This document shows, in pieces, positions 18,520 to 26,624 of a stretch of DNA of 38,484 nucleotides. Under the pieces are notes generated by a model. That model worked only from the letters and a program-made list of their open reading frames with translations. It searched no databases and was not told the origin of the DNA. The DNA comes from an uncultured beta proteobacterium (lineage in GTDB: Bacteria; Pseudomonadota; Gammaproteobacteria; Burkholderiales; Rhodocyclaceae): the NCBI GenBank assembly GCA_903886975.1, contig CAISOB010000090.1, positions 1 through 38,484 on the forward strand. Direction: 5' to 3'. Within the stretch, counting starts at the first letter, position 1; the number at the start of each line of letters is the position of its first letter. Position numbers and translations under genes: made by a program.

Positions 18520-19965
18520 ATGACGGAAGCTGCGAGGGGAATTAGCGAGGACGTCCTCGCGCTGGGTCTGGGCCTTTTGTTGTTCGTGCTTGCGCTGGCC
18601 GGCATCGCCGGTGTCGATCTGCTTGGCTGGGGCGTGACCACCTCGGTGTGGAACGATCTGGGCAAGGCGCTGGCGCCCGTGTCCAAGAGTTATGCAGGCA
18701 TCAGCGGCGTCGGCGCTTTGCTTGCCACTTACCTTGTCTTGTTGGTGCTGCTGACGGTCGGGGCCGTCGCACTGAAGCGCGATGCGAAAAGTTTCGCTGT
18801 GCGTTTCTCGGTGGTCTTTGCGCTCAGCTATTTGAGCTGGATTGCCGGCAGCTATGCCAACCTCGCCGCGGTCACGCCGGCCGATCTGCAGAAGTTCGGT
18901 TTGACTTGGTCGCTCCGACTGACCGCCGAAGGCGGTTATCTCATTGCTCTCGTGGTCGGCCTCGTGATTGCAAATTTCCTGCCGCGCTTTGCCGAGTGGC
19001 TCAATGAGGCAATTCGCCCGGAGCTCTACATCAAGATCGCCATTGTCATCCTCGGTGGTTTCGTCGCCATTACCGCCGCCGAAAAATTCAGCTTCGCGTC
19101 CACCTTGCTGCTGCGCGGTATCGCCGCGATCGTCGAGGCGTACCTGATCTATTGGGCGGTCGTGTATTACGTCGCGCGCAAGTGGTTCGGCTTCAACCGC
19201 GAGTGGGCCGCTCCGCTGGCGTCCGGAATTTCAATTTGCGGCGTGGCCGCTTCGATCGCGACCGGCAGCGCCATTCGTGCGCGTCCGGCCATCCCCATTC
19301 TGGTTTCTTCGCTGGTCGTGGTGTTTGCCGTCGTCGAAGTCTTGATTCTGCCCTTGCTGGCCCAAACCTACTTGTCCAATGAGCCGCTGGTGGCCGCTGC
19401 ATGGCTGGGCTTGGCCGTAAAGACCGACGGTGCGGCCGTCGCCAGTGGCGCGATCGCGGAGTCGCTGATCCTGGCGAAGGCGGCGGCGCAAGGCATTCAC
19501 TATCAGCCTGGCTGGATCCTGGGAACGGCCGCGACGGTCAAGGTCTTCATCGATATCTTCATCGGCGTCTGGGCCTTCCTGCTGGCCTATATCTGGACCA
19601 ACCATATCAACCGGCAGGAGACCGATAAGGCGCGAGCGAGTGAGATATGGGCGCGATTCCCCAAATTCATCATCGGTTTCGTTATCACCTTCGCAGTCGT
19701 CTTGTTTGCCGTCTGGTGGGCGCCGGAATTGACCGCGAAGGTCAAGGCGGCATCCGTTGAAGCAAACAACTTCCGCGTCATCTTCTTCCTCTTCACCTTC
19801 TTCTCGATCGGCGTGCAATCGAACTTTTCCAAGCTCTGGGAGGATGGCATCGGAAAGCTGGTCGGCGTTTATGTATTGAGTCTGTTCGGTTTCGTGATCT
19901 GGGTTGGTCTGCTCATATCGTGGATTTTCTTCGCCGGCGTGAAACCGCCGCTGGTGACGGGTTAA
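18520..19965 (+). CDS. UPF0324-type membrane protein (putative sulfate exporter family)
   Basis: This 481-aa polytopic inner-membrane protein has about 11-13 hydrophobic helices. The segment SGISICGVAASIATGSAIRARP aligns with the conserved SICGxxAxxA(T) motif of the UPF0324/YeiH family, which is often annotated as putative sulfate exporter without direct proof. At 481 aa it is considerably longer than YeiH (about 350 aa); the extra length is in the N-terminal part and in the loop after helix 4. The start has AAGAGGAG upstream. It is followed after 21 nt by a 50-codon membrane protein gene. The exported species is unknown. Confidence 0.75.
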   Translation: MTEAARGISEDVLALGLGLLLFVLALAGIAGVDLLGWGVTTSVWNDLGKALAPVSKSYAGISGVGALLATYLVLLVLLTVGAVALKRDAKSFAVRFSVVFALSYLSWIAGSYANLAAVTPADLQKFGLTWSLRLTAEGGYLIALVVGLVIANFLPRFAEWLNEAIRPELYIKIAIVILGGFVAITAAEKFSFASTLLLRGIAAIVEAYLIYWAVVYYVARKWFGFNREWAAPLASGISICGVAASIATGSAIRARPAIPILVSSLVVVFAVVEVLILPLLAQTYLSNEPLVAAAWLGLAVKTDGAAVASGAIAESLILAKAAAQGIHYQPGWILGTAATVKVFIDIFIGVWAFLLAYIWTNHINRQETDKARASEIWARFPKFIIGFVITFAVVLFAVWWAPELTAKVKAASVEANNFRVIFFLFTFFSIGVQSNFSKLWEDGIGKLVGVYVLSLFGFVIWVGLLISWIFFAGVKPPLVTG

Positions 19966-19986
19966 TTGATCAAGGAAGGATATCTA

Positions 19987-20139
19987 ATGAGTGAAATTGA
20001 CGACGAAGCATCGGAGTTCCAGAAAGAATTCGCCACGGCCGCGTACGAGCCTTTGCTTCCGGTCGAAAAGAAGCTCATCGGTTGGAGTCTTGGTATCGGA
20101 GTCGTTCTGCTGGTGATTTTGTCTTATCTGAAGAACTGA
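19987..20139 (+). CDS. Small single-pass membrane protein, 50 aa
   Basis: This short gene (50 codons plus stop) starts at the ATG at 19987, preceded by AAGGA. The N-terminal 28 residues are acidic and polar (MSEIDDEASEFQKEF...), then a single hydrophobic helix, LIGWSLGIGVVLLVILSYL, ends at the C-terminus with a Lys-Asn tail. This is a typical tail-anchored layout with the N-terminus in the cytoplasm. It lies 21 nt after the UPF0324 gene in the same direction. A small accessory subunit of that transporter, comparable to other small transporter partners, is the natural inference. I know no named family. Confidence 0.7.
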   Translation: MSEIDDEASEFQKEFATAAYEPLLPVEKKLIGWSLGIGVVLLVILSYLKN

Positions 20140-20313
20140 TCACAGTTAAGCCGTCGGTGCTCTCACCGCCCTCCGGCTGCCTCCAAAGCCGAGTCCGGAG
20201 ACTCCGGAGAGATTCATTCCGGGATCGAATGGATTTCGTCATCTGAAGGCTGCCTGCCAGCCTGTCGCGAATCAGGCCCCCCGCGCGGGCTTGCTGCTAC
20301 GCAGCCGCGCGCC

Positions 20314-21204
20314 TCACTCCGGCACAGCCGGGCGCAGACGCTCCATGTTCGGTACCGGCAGCGTTCGCCGCAGCACCGTTTCGCCGAGCCAGTCGGCGGC
20401 GCGCCGGGCGCGCTTGGCGATCACTTCGGCCGGCATCTGCAGATAATCGCCGTTGTAGACGTCGAAGCTGTAATCGCCGAAATAGCCGATCTCCTCGAGC
20501 TTGACGATGAATTTTGCAAGTTGATCGCTGTGCGCGCCCTCGCCCGGGAAAACACGGAAATGCGCGGCGGTCGCCGCCTGCTCCTCGGTCGACCGGATTT
20601 CCTGCAGCATGAAGTCGGAAAGCTGGACGAGGAAGATCTGCTGCGGAAAGATGAGATCGAGGTCGTCGAGCGGAACACCGGCGGCGATCACGTCGAAGGC
20701 GTCGATGGCCAGCCCCAGGTTGGGACAATTGGCCAGCGAGATGATATCCGCGGCGGCGGCGAAATTCTTCACCGTCCGGCTCCATGACAAGCCCTTGAAG
20801 GCGATGCGTATTCCCATCGGCAACGCGAGGATGGCCAGCTTGCGCAGGTCCCTGGCGATCTTGTCGGCGTCGACTTCGGCGTGGATCGATGCCGAGGCCT
20901 CGGTCAGCAGCAGGCGCCCGCCGATCCTACTGCACAGCTCGAGCATCGACTTGGCGACGTCAACCTTGTAGTCGTGCATCTTGCCGGAGAGCCCTTCGAA
21001 ATCGCGCAGCGCCTCGAGCCCCGTCACGCGCAGGCCGCTGTCGCGGATCGCGCGCACCGCCGCCGCCGTGCTCGTTGGATGGCCGACGATATCCGTCGCG
21101 GAAATCATGCCTTGCGTGAAGCCGCACTCGCGCGCTGCCGCGAGGCGCGTTTCGAGCGACCCGGCAAGCGTCGCGATGTCTATGCCGAAGTCATTGAAAA
21201 TCAT
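20314..21204 (-). CDS. TIM-barrel protein related to the QuiC dehydroshikimate dehydratase domain, metal ligands altered
   Basis: This 296-aa xylose-isomerase-like TIM barrel corresponds to the N-terminal half of QuiC-type 3-dehydroshikimate dehydratases, which turn 3-dehydroshikimate into protocatechuate. Order and spacing match: FKGLSWSR, LAIDAF, IFLVQLSD, HFRVFPGEG and GYFGDYSFDVYN align with YEALAWGR, LDSFH, FFVQLAD, RCFPGQG and GY-G--SLEIFN as I remember them. In QuiC1 the metal ligands are Glu134, Asp165, Gln191 and Glu239. Here the equivalents are Lys137, Asp168, Gln194 and Asp248, so one ligand is a Lys and another is shortened. The normal dehydratase reaction is therefore doubtful. 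It overlaps the VOC gene by 4 nt; the pair looks like a split QuiC. Confidence 0.75.
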   Translation of the reverse strand: MIFNDFGIDIATLAGSLETRLAAARECGFTQGMISATDIVGHPTSTAAAVRAIRDSGLRVTGLEALRDFEGLSGKMHDYKVDVAKSMLELCSRIGGRLLLTEASASIHAEVDADKIARDLRKLAILALPMGIRIAFKGLSWSRTVKNFAAAADIISLANCPNLGLAIDAFDVIAAGVPLDDLDLIFPQQIFLVQLSDFMLQEIRSTEEQAATAAHFRVFPGEGAHSDQLAKFIVKLEEIGYFGDYSFDVYNGDYLQMPAEVIAKRARRAADWLGETVLRRTLPVPNMERLRPAVPE

Positions 21205-22118
21205 GGCTGCGCGGCCGCTTTGCCGGATTCACGCGGCTCGCGCGGCTCGGCATGCACCAGCTCGAACATGACGCCGCCGAGCAGTGCCTTGGTCAGCGCC
21301 CCGCGCGCGCTGGTATGTACCTTCTCGGTGGCGAGGAACTCGATGCCGCGCTGCTCGAGCTGGTTCGCCGCGCCGATGACATCCGGCGTGCCGAAGCCGA
21401 TGCGCTGCAGATGCTCCTCCATCGGGGCGAACTGTGCGGTGCCGTCCGGTTCGATCAGCTGCAGATAGAACTTGCGGCAGGGGCTCTGCAGCAGCAAGCC
21501 GCGGGGCATGATGCCGAAACGCACCTCGTCGGGGATGGTCTTGAAGCCGAAGACCTGCGTATAGAATTCCGACCAGTCGTCGGTCCGATTGACGCCGACA
21601 TATTGCACGATGCCGAAGAAGTCGAGACCGGCGATCGCCGGCGGATTCGGGTCGACGCCGGGAATGGCGCGAAAGTCGATGTCGAAGATCGAGAATTCGT
21701 CGTAGCGGTCGACAAAGTAGATCAGGCTCTCGCCGACGCCGTGAATGCCGGGGATATTCAATTCGAGCGCCTGCGCGCGGATCGGGATTTCCCAGCCGCC
21801 AAGATCGAGCGCCCGGCGAAACGCCGCGTCGGCATCGTGCACGCGGATGGCGATGGCGGAAAGAATCGGCCGCTCGATCGGCTCGACCGTGCGCGGGATG
21901 TCGGCGGGCTGCGAATTGATGACGATGTTCATCGCCCCCTGCCGGTACAGCTCGACTTCGCGCGAGCGATGCCGGGCAATCGGGCGAAAGCCCATGCGCT
22001 CGAGCACTCCCCCCAGAGCTTGCGGCTTGGAGGTGGTGAATTCGATGAATTCAATCCCATCCATGCCAATGGGGTTCGGTGATTCTGGAACCGATTCACG
22101 ATCCGTAGCGTTACTCAT
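21201..22118 (-). CDS. VOC/HPPD-like protein (QuiC C-terminal domain homologue), metal ligands altered
   Basis: This 305-aa protein has two vicinal-oxygen-chelate modules as in 4-hydroxyphenylpyruvate dioxygenase. The N-terminal part (IEFIEFTTSKPQAL, HRSREVELYRQGAMNIVIN) is the pattern of the C-terminal domain of QuiC fusions. In true HPPD the iron is held by two His and one Glu. The matching positions here are Phe167 (in GLDFFGIV, normally LDH), Arg239 (in LQRIGF, normally QHIAF) and Glu286 (in VMFELVH). Two of three ligands are gone, so dioxygenase activity is unlikely. The ATG at 22118 sits 5 nt after AGGAG; a preceding ATG at 22121 is too close. It is translationally coupled to the TIM-barrel gene. 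Confidence 0.8.
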   Translation of the reverse strand: MSNATDRESVPESPNPIGMDGIEFIEFTTSKPQALGGVLERMGFRPIARHRSREVELYRQGAMNIVINSQPADIPRTVEPIERPILSAIAIRVHDADAAFRRALDLGGWEIPIRAQALELNIPGIHGVGESLIYFVDRYDEFSIFDIDFRAIPGVDPNPPAIAGLDFFGIVQYVGVNRTDDWSEFYTQVFGFKTIPDEVRFGIMPRGLLLQSPCRKFYLQLIEPDGTAQFAPMEEHLQRIGFGTPDVIGAANQLEQRGIEFLATEKVHTSARGALTKALLGGVMFELVHAEPREPRESGKAAAQP

Positions 22119-22173
22119 CATGGCTCCTGGTTTATCCCCGCGGGCGCGATCAGATGCGCGTCCATCGGCTGAA

Positions 22174-22216
22174 ATTATATCCGTTGCCGGCCCGGTGCTT
22201 GCGAAAGCTTGCAAAA
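22174..22216 (-). promoter_or_regulatory. Putative promoter and repeat upstream of the VOC-TIM operon
   Basis: A perfect TATAAT on the minus strand (22174-22179) lies about 55 nt upstream of the VOC start. Just upstream is a tandem GCTTGCGAAA/GCTTGCAAAA (about 22197-22216) with partial dyad symmetry, TTGC...GCAA, a reasonable binding site for the adjacent IclR regulator. No good -35 is visible, which fits an activator-dependent promoter. Confidence 0.45.
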
Positions 22217-22272
22217 ACCGCGGACCTCGTCAGCGGACGCGCGATCCCCGATCGGTGAATCATGCCGCGCAT

Positions 22273-23043
22273 TCAGAACGCCGAAAGCAGCGCGAACTCA
22301 GCTTCGCGCAGCAAGGGCAAGGCGCGCGCCAGCGCATGCTCGGCGGTCTCGTTGCCCATCGGCAGACTGACGCTGATGGCGCCGCCGATCTCGCCGTCGC
22401 GCTTGCGGATCGCCAGGGCAATGCCGCGCACATCGAGCGTCAGTTGCTGTTCGAGCAGGGCATAACCGTGGTCGCGCGCACTGTCGATAAACTTGCGCAC
22501 GGCCTCGGCGGTCGTCGCCGTATGCGTGTTGTAGGCGACGAACTTGCGCCCGGCAAGCCAGATATCGACTTCTTCCGGCGTACGGCAGGCGAGCATGGCG
22601 ATGCCGGCCGCCGACAGGTTGGCCGGAAGGCGCGACCCGAGAACGAAGCCGACGGTCTGGACGAGGTTGGAACCGTCGCGCGCGACGAAAACGACGTCAT
22701 CTTCATCGAACACGGCGAAATAGGTCGAGCCGCCCAGCGCCACGCTGATTTTCTGCAAATAGGGCTGCACCGCGCGCGGCAGCTTGGCCGAGTCGAAGTA
22801 CGACCAGCCGAGCCGCAACACGCGCGGCGTCAGCCAGAACAGCTGCCCATCGGTTTCGACGTAGCCCAGGTATTGCAAGGTCCGCAGATAGCGGCGCGCC
22901 GCCGTGCGGGTGATTCCGGTGCGGCGGGCGGCGGTCGACGGCGTCAGGCGCGGATGCGCGTCGTTGAAGGCTTCGATAACGCGCAGCCCCTTCTCAAGGC
23001 CGGCGATCCAGTCACGCTTGTCGAGGACGAGCTTGTCTGTCAT
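22273..23043 (-). CDS. IclR-family transcriptional regulator
   Basis: This 256-aa regulator has an N-terminal winged helix (about 15-75: LEKGLRVIEAFNDAHPRLTPSTAARRTGITRTAARRYLRTLQYLGYVE) and a C-terminal IclR ligand domain (about 80-250) with SAAGIAMLA and the late DVRGIALAIRKRDGEIGGAISVSLP. These match the PcaU/PobR/PcaR subgroup, which senses protocatechuate-type aromatic or hydroaromatic acids. That fits a shikimate-like island; the actual inducer is unknown. The start at 23043 is chosen because TTGGAG lies 5 nt upstream; the frame is open ten codons further. It lies 154 nt upstream of the VOC-TIM operon and 57 nt downstream of the LysR gene. Confidence 0.9.
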   Translation of the reverse strand: MTDKLVLDKRDWIAGLEKGLRVIEAFNDAHPRLTPSTAARRTGITRTAARRYLRTLQYLGYVETDGQLFWLTPRVLRLGWSYFDSAKLPRAVQPYLQKISVALGGSTYFAVFDEDDVVFVARDGSNLVQTVGFVLGSRLPANLSAAGIAMLACRTPEEVDIWLAGRKFVAYNTHTATTAEAVRKFIDSARDHGYALLEQQLTLDVRGIALAIRKRDGEIGGAISVSLPMGNETAEHALARALPLLREAEFALLSAF

Positions 23044-23100
23044 GCGAACTCCAAGTGCATGGAATTTCCGCAAAAAGAATTGCGCTGGGCATCGCGTTGT

Positions 23101-24054
23101 TCAGTGCGCATGGTCCCTGACCCACGCGCTCGGGCACAGGCTTGCGCGCGCTTCTCTGGCGCAGATTGCGCGCAGCCACTGGTTGCCGGGATCATGGTGA
23201 AAGCGACTGTGCCAGTATTGCTTGACGACGATCGCCGGCATCGTCACCGGGCAGGGCAGCAGGCGCACCGAACCGCCTTCCGCCAGGGTCGTGGCGATGT
23301 GCCCGGGCAGCGTGGTGATCAGGTCGGTGGCGGCGACGATTTTCGCCACGCCGAGCACGCCCTGCACCGACGAAAGCACCCGCCGCTTGACGTTCTGCCG
23401 CTTGAGCTCGCTCTCGATCACCGCGTTGGTGCTGCCGTAACCCACCGCAATGTGCGCTTCGCGCTGAAAATCATCGAGCGTCATCTCGCCGTGGATGCGC
23501 GGGTGCTCGCTGCTGACCAGGCAAACCATATCCTGCTCGTACAGCGACTGCTGATAAAACCCCGCCTCCATGCCCGGAACAAACCCGCCGAAAGCCAGAT
23601 CGGCTTCGCCGCTTTCGAGCCGGTGCGCAGTCTGCCGGTCCACGGGCAAGGCCTCGAGACGCACATTCGGCGCGCCATTGCGCAGCGCACGGAGCATTGA
23701 CGGGAGCAAGGTGATTTGCGAGGCATCGGGCACGCACATGCGAAAAACTCGCGCTGAGGTCGCCGGGTCAAAACGTGCGACGTCTTCGGTGATCTGGTGC
23801 ATCGCCGCGAGAATTTCGCGCGCCTTGCCCACCGCAAGGTCGGCGCGCGGCGTCGGCCGCATCCCTTCGGAGGTTCGCACGAAGAGCGGATCGCCGACCA
23901 GTTCGCGAATATGTTTCAGCCATGAACTGACCGTCGGCTGGGTCTGCCCGAGAAGGTCAGCCGCTTTTGACACGCTGTGCGTCGTATAGAGGATATCCAG
24001 CAGCTTTAGATCCCGCGCGCTCAGGTAATTGTCGATTTCCTTGTTTTCGTCCAT
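23101..24054 (-). CDS. LysR-family transcriptional regulator
   Basis: This is a 317-aa LTTR. The helix-turn-helix covers about residues 14-73 (LKLLDILYTTHSVSKAADLLGQTQPTVSSWLKHIRELVGDPLFVRT). A two-lobe effector domain follows, with RVFRMCVPDASQITLLP and later VGYGSTNAVIESEL. It is divergent from the AroE-like gene and the TRAP operon, with the shared 227-bp region holding two inverted repeats and a strong promoter, so it most likely controls that operon. The effector is probably a compound of the pathway. Confidence 0.92.
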   Translation of the reverse strand: MDENKEIDNYLSARDLKLLDILYTTHSVSKAADLLGQTQPTVSSWLKHIRELVGDPLFVRTSEGMRPTPRADLAVGKAREILAAMHQITEDVARFDPATSARVFRMCVPDASQITLLPSMLRALRNGAPNVRLEALPVDRQTAHRLESGEADLAFGGFVPGMEAGFYQQSLYEQDMVCLVSSEHPRIHGEMTLDDFQREAHIAVGYGSTNAVIESELKRQNVKRRVLSSVQGVLGVAKIVAATDLITTLPGHIATTLAEGGSVRLLPCPVTMPAIVVKQYWHSRFHHDPGNQWLRAICAREARASLCPSAWVRDHAH

Positions 24055-24101
24055 GTGGCTCCCGTTCCCCGCCCCGACTCGCCAGCATTATTAGATTATA
24101 G

Positions 24102-24156
24102 CCATAGTAGATATGGGATTTATCGAGTTTACACGATAAGACCCCGGTTCTATATT
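24102..24156 (+). promoter_or_regulatory. Sigma-70 promoter and two inverted repeats before the AroE-TRAP operon
   Basis: TTTACA (24128-24133) and TATATT (24151-24156) are separated by 17 nt, a good promoter. A perfect inverted repeat TTATCG-N8-CGATAA (24120-24139) spans the -35. Upstream is a second inverted repeat, CCATA-N5-TATGG (24102-24116). These are candidate sites for the divergent LysR protein. The predicted start near 24163 leaves a leader of about 120 nt before the GTG at 24282. Confidence 0.65.
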
Positions 24157-24281
24157 GCCTGCCAGCGTATTCGGCTCGTCCCGCGCGGTCTTCGGCGCAC
24201 AAGGCAGCGATAAGGCTTTTCACTCAAACAATAATCGACCCGCGGCCACACGCCTGGCGCCGGGCAACAGGGGAAATTGAC

Positions 24282-25112
24282 GTGATCAGTGGCAAGACGA
24301 GTCTGTTACCGCTTTTCGGCTATCCGACCGCGGCGTTCAAAGCGCCGCTGATCTACAACCCGTGGTTCGACAACAAGGGGATCGACGCCGTGGTGGTGCC
24401 GATGGGGGTGACCGCGGCGGACTACCCCGCGGTGCTGAAATCGGTCTTCAGACTCACCAACGTTCCCGGGGCGCTGGTCACCATGCCGCACAAGATCGCC
24501 ACCCTGGCGCTGCTCGACGAATGTTCGACGACCGTGAAGATTGCCGGCTCGTGCAACGCCATCGTGAAACGGCCCGACGGCACGCTCCTCGGCGACATGT
24601 TCGACGGAGCGGGATTCTCGCGCGGTCTGCGCCGCAAGGGTTTTATCTGCGCCGGGGCGAAATGCCTGGTGGTCGGCGGCGGCGGCGTCGGCTCGGCGAT
24701 TGCGGCTTCGCTCGCCGCCGAAGGAGCCGAAATGATTTCGCTCTTCGACACCTCTGCCGAATCGGCGGAAGGCCTTGCCACCCGGCTGCGGAAGCACTAC
24801 CCTTCAATAGTTGTTCGTACCGGCTCCAACGACCCGAAGGGCTATGATCTGGTCGTCAACGCCACGCCGCTCGGCCTGCCTGGCGATCCTTTGCCGCTGG
24901 ACGTCACGCGTCTCGAGTCCGCGACCTTCGTCGGCGAAGTGGTGATGAAGACCGAAATGACCGCGCTGCTGCTCGCCGCACGCGAGCGGGGTTGCCGCTT
25001 TCAGATCGGCACCGATATGCTCTTCGAGATGGTCCCGGCGTATCTCGAGTTCTTCGGCTACGGCGCGGCAACCGCGGGCGAACTGCGTGCGCTGTCGCAC
25101 GTGGTGTACTGA
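24282..25112 (+). CDS. Shikimate dehydrogenase family protein (RifI-like), paralogue 1
   Basis: This 276-aa NAD(P)-dependent dehydrogenase has the AroE fold. The catalytic Lys71 in VTMPHK and Asp108 in GDMFDG are present, and CLVVGGGGVGSAIAASLAAEG is the Rossmann loop. The shikimate-carboxylate motif SxSP of AroE is replaced: the segment reads GYPTAAFKAPLIYN, so both serines are lost and a Lys is in the middle. The same KxP pattern occurs in the RifI subgroup, which includes quinate- and aminoquinate-type enzymes. The substrate is probably a hydroaromatic acid, not necessarily shikimate. The GTG start at 24282 has AGGGGA upstream. It shares well over half its residues with the paralogue at 35234-36064. 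It is the first gene of the AroE-TRAP-AroD operon. Confidence 0.88.
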   Translation: MISGKTSLLPLFGYPTAAFKAPLIYNPWFDNKGIDAVVVPMGVTAADYPAVLKSVFRLTNVPGALVTMPHKIATLALLDECSTTVKIAGSCNAIVKRPDGTLLGDMFDGAGFSRGLRRKGFICAGAKCLVVGGGGVGSAIAASLAAEGAEMISLFDTSAESAEGLATRLRKHYPSIVVRTGSNDPKGYDLVVNATPLGLPGDPLPLDVTRLESATFVGEVVMKTEMTALLLAARERGCRFQIGTDMLFEMVPAYLEFFGYGAATAGELRALSHVVY

Positions 25113-25285
25113 GGGACCGATCGACGAGTAAAAAGAATTATTAATCCAATTTCCGCACAAATTAATTGATCGTGCCGGTGAATCTTCCGGCATCGATTGC
25201 AGGAACACCGCAGCGAATTCGCAGCAGCGGTTTTAAAGGACGGCGCTTGCCGCCGGCGTATTTTTCACTATGGAGGAGATGGGTC

Positions 25286-26311
25286 ATGAACAAGCCTATT
25301 AAAGGATTAGTTGCAGTTGCCTCAGTCATCGGTTTGATGCTGGCGGCGGGTACGGCCGGTGCTGCGGATATTCAGGACCGCATTCTCAGATTCGCCAGCA
25401 GCAACGTCGAAGGCAATCCGCAAGTCGACGGGCTGGTGAAGTTCGCCGAACTGGTCGGCGCAAAGAGCGGCGGGAAAATGGTCGTCAAGGTATTCACCGG
25501 CGCCACGCTCGGCAAGGACATCCAGGTGCTTTCGTCGATGCAGGGGGGCACGGTCGATGGCGCGACGATGAACACGAACTTGCTGGTTGGAATCATCAAG
25601 GACGCAGGGCTTGTTGATTTGCCCTATCTCTTCGATAACGAAAAAGAAGCTTACGCCGTCCTCGACGGCCCGTTCGGCCAGAAACTTCACGCCCAGCTCG
25701 ATCCCAAGGGACTCGTCGGCCTGGCGTATTTCGACATGGGCTACTACAGCCTGCACAACAGCAAACATCCGATCACCAAGCTCGAAGATGTTGCCGGTCT
25801 CAAGATGCGCGTAACCGAAACCCCGGTGACGATCGATACCTTCAAGGCCTTTGGCGCGAATCCGGTGCCGCTCGCTTATGCCGAACTTTATAATGCGCTC
25901 GAGACGAAGATTGTCGATGGCGGCGGGCAGCCGCCGCTCAATATGGTGTACGGCAAGATCGGCGAAGTCTCGAAGTTCTATTCGGTCAATCGCTACTCCT
26001 ATACGCCGGTGTCCCTGCTGATGAGCAAGAAGACCATGGACAAGCTCTCGGCTGACGAGAAGAAGATCGTCATGGATGCCGCCAAGGAAGCGACCGAGTA
26101 CCAGCGTCAAGTGTCCCTGAAGAAATCGATCGATTGCCTGGAAGATCTGAAGAAGGGCAAGACAACCGCGGTCAATGAAATTTCCCCGGCTGAAATGCTG
26201 CGCTTCCGCGACGCGATGAAGCCCGTGGTCGAAAAATTCCTGAAGGTCTATGACGCGGATCTGGGCAAGGAGCTGTATGCCGATATCGCCAAGTATCGGG
26301 CCAAGAAATAG
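25286..26311 (+). CDS. TRAP transporter substrate-binding protein (DctP family), paralogue 1
   Basis: This 341-aa periplasmic protein has a signal peptide of about 26 residues ending AGTAGA. TRAP binding proteins deliver organic acids to a DctQM pump driven by sodium or protons. The conserved carboxylate-binding Arg is in GLKMRVTET (Arg175), followed by FGANPVPLAYAELYNALET. The usual DGQENP motif is replaced by VDGGGQPPLN, which may change ligand choice. The ATG at 25286 is 8 nt after GGAGGAG; the frame is open 40 codons further upstream without a signal peptide. The neighbours (AroE- and AroD-like) suggest quinate, shikimate or a relative as ligand. The dctQ and dctM genes follow after aroD. 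Confidence 0.92.
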   Translation: MNKPIKGLVAVASVIGLMLAAGTAGAADIQDRILRFASSNVEGNPQVDGLVKFAELVGAKSGGKMVVKVFTGATLGKDIQVLSSMQGGTVDGATMNTNLLVGIIKDAGLVDLPYLFDNEKEAYAVLDGPFGQKLHAQLDPKGLVGLAYFDMGYYSLHNSKHPITKLEDVAGLKMRVTETPVTIDTFKAFGANPVPLAYAELYNALETKIVDGGGQPPLNMVYGKIGEVSKFYSVNRYSYTPVSLLMSKKTMDKLSADEKKIVMDAAKEATEYQRQVSLKKSIDCLEDLKKGKTTAVNEISPAEMLRFRDAMKPVVEKFLKVYDADLGKELYADIAKYRAKK

Positions 26312-26624
26312 GCAGCGCTAGGCAGTGACATGACGGGCGGTCACGACCGCCCGTCTGTTTGGCGCGCACCGCATCTGGAATCGACCGGGGCTGTGCGCGG
26401 CGAAGAAGATCAGATATCAGCAAAAATGACCGGGCAAGATTGGCAAGGAAGAACGAAGTACCTTGTCCGAATTGCCAGCCGGTCGCAGTCCGAGGGATCA
26501 AGAATCGGGTGTTGAAGCAGCGCTTTGGCAATGCGTCATCGATACTGCCGATCATCGCTGACCATTTGGGTCGTAATCGAAACCGAATGCCTGAACCATA
26601 CCGGCAATGAAGGAATAGCTAACC
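26312..26624. other. Intergenic region between the TRAP binding-protein gene and aroD
   Basis: These 313 bp start with a strong hairpin (26333-26354). I see no coding sequence with support: overlapping short frames of 60-80 codons lack ribosome sites. An AAGGA sequence lies 10 nt before the aroD ATG. The hairpin may end most transcripts, giving more binding protein than downstream pump. Confidence 0.4.
26333..26354 (+). terminator. GC-rich hairpin after the TRAP binding-protein gene
   Basis: The perfect inverted repeat ACGGGCGG-N6-CCGCCCGT begins 21 nt after the stop codon and is followed by CTGTTT. It looks like a partial rho-independent terminator; the U-tract is short, so read-through into aroD and dctQM is plausible. 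Confidence 0.65.
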
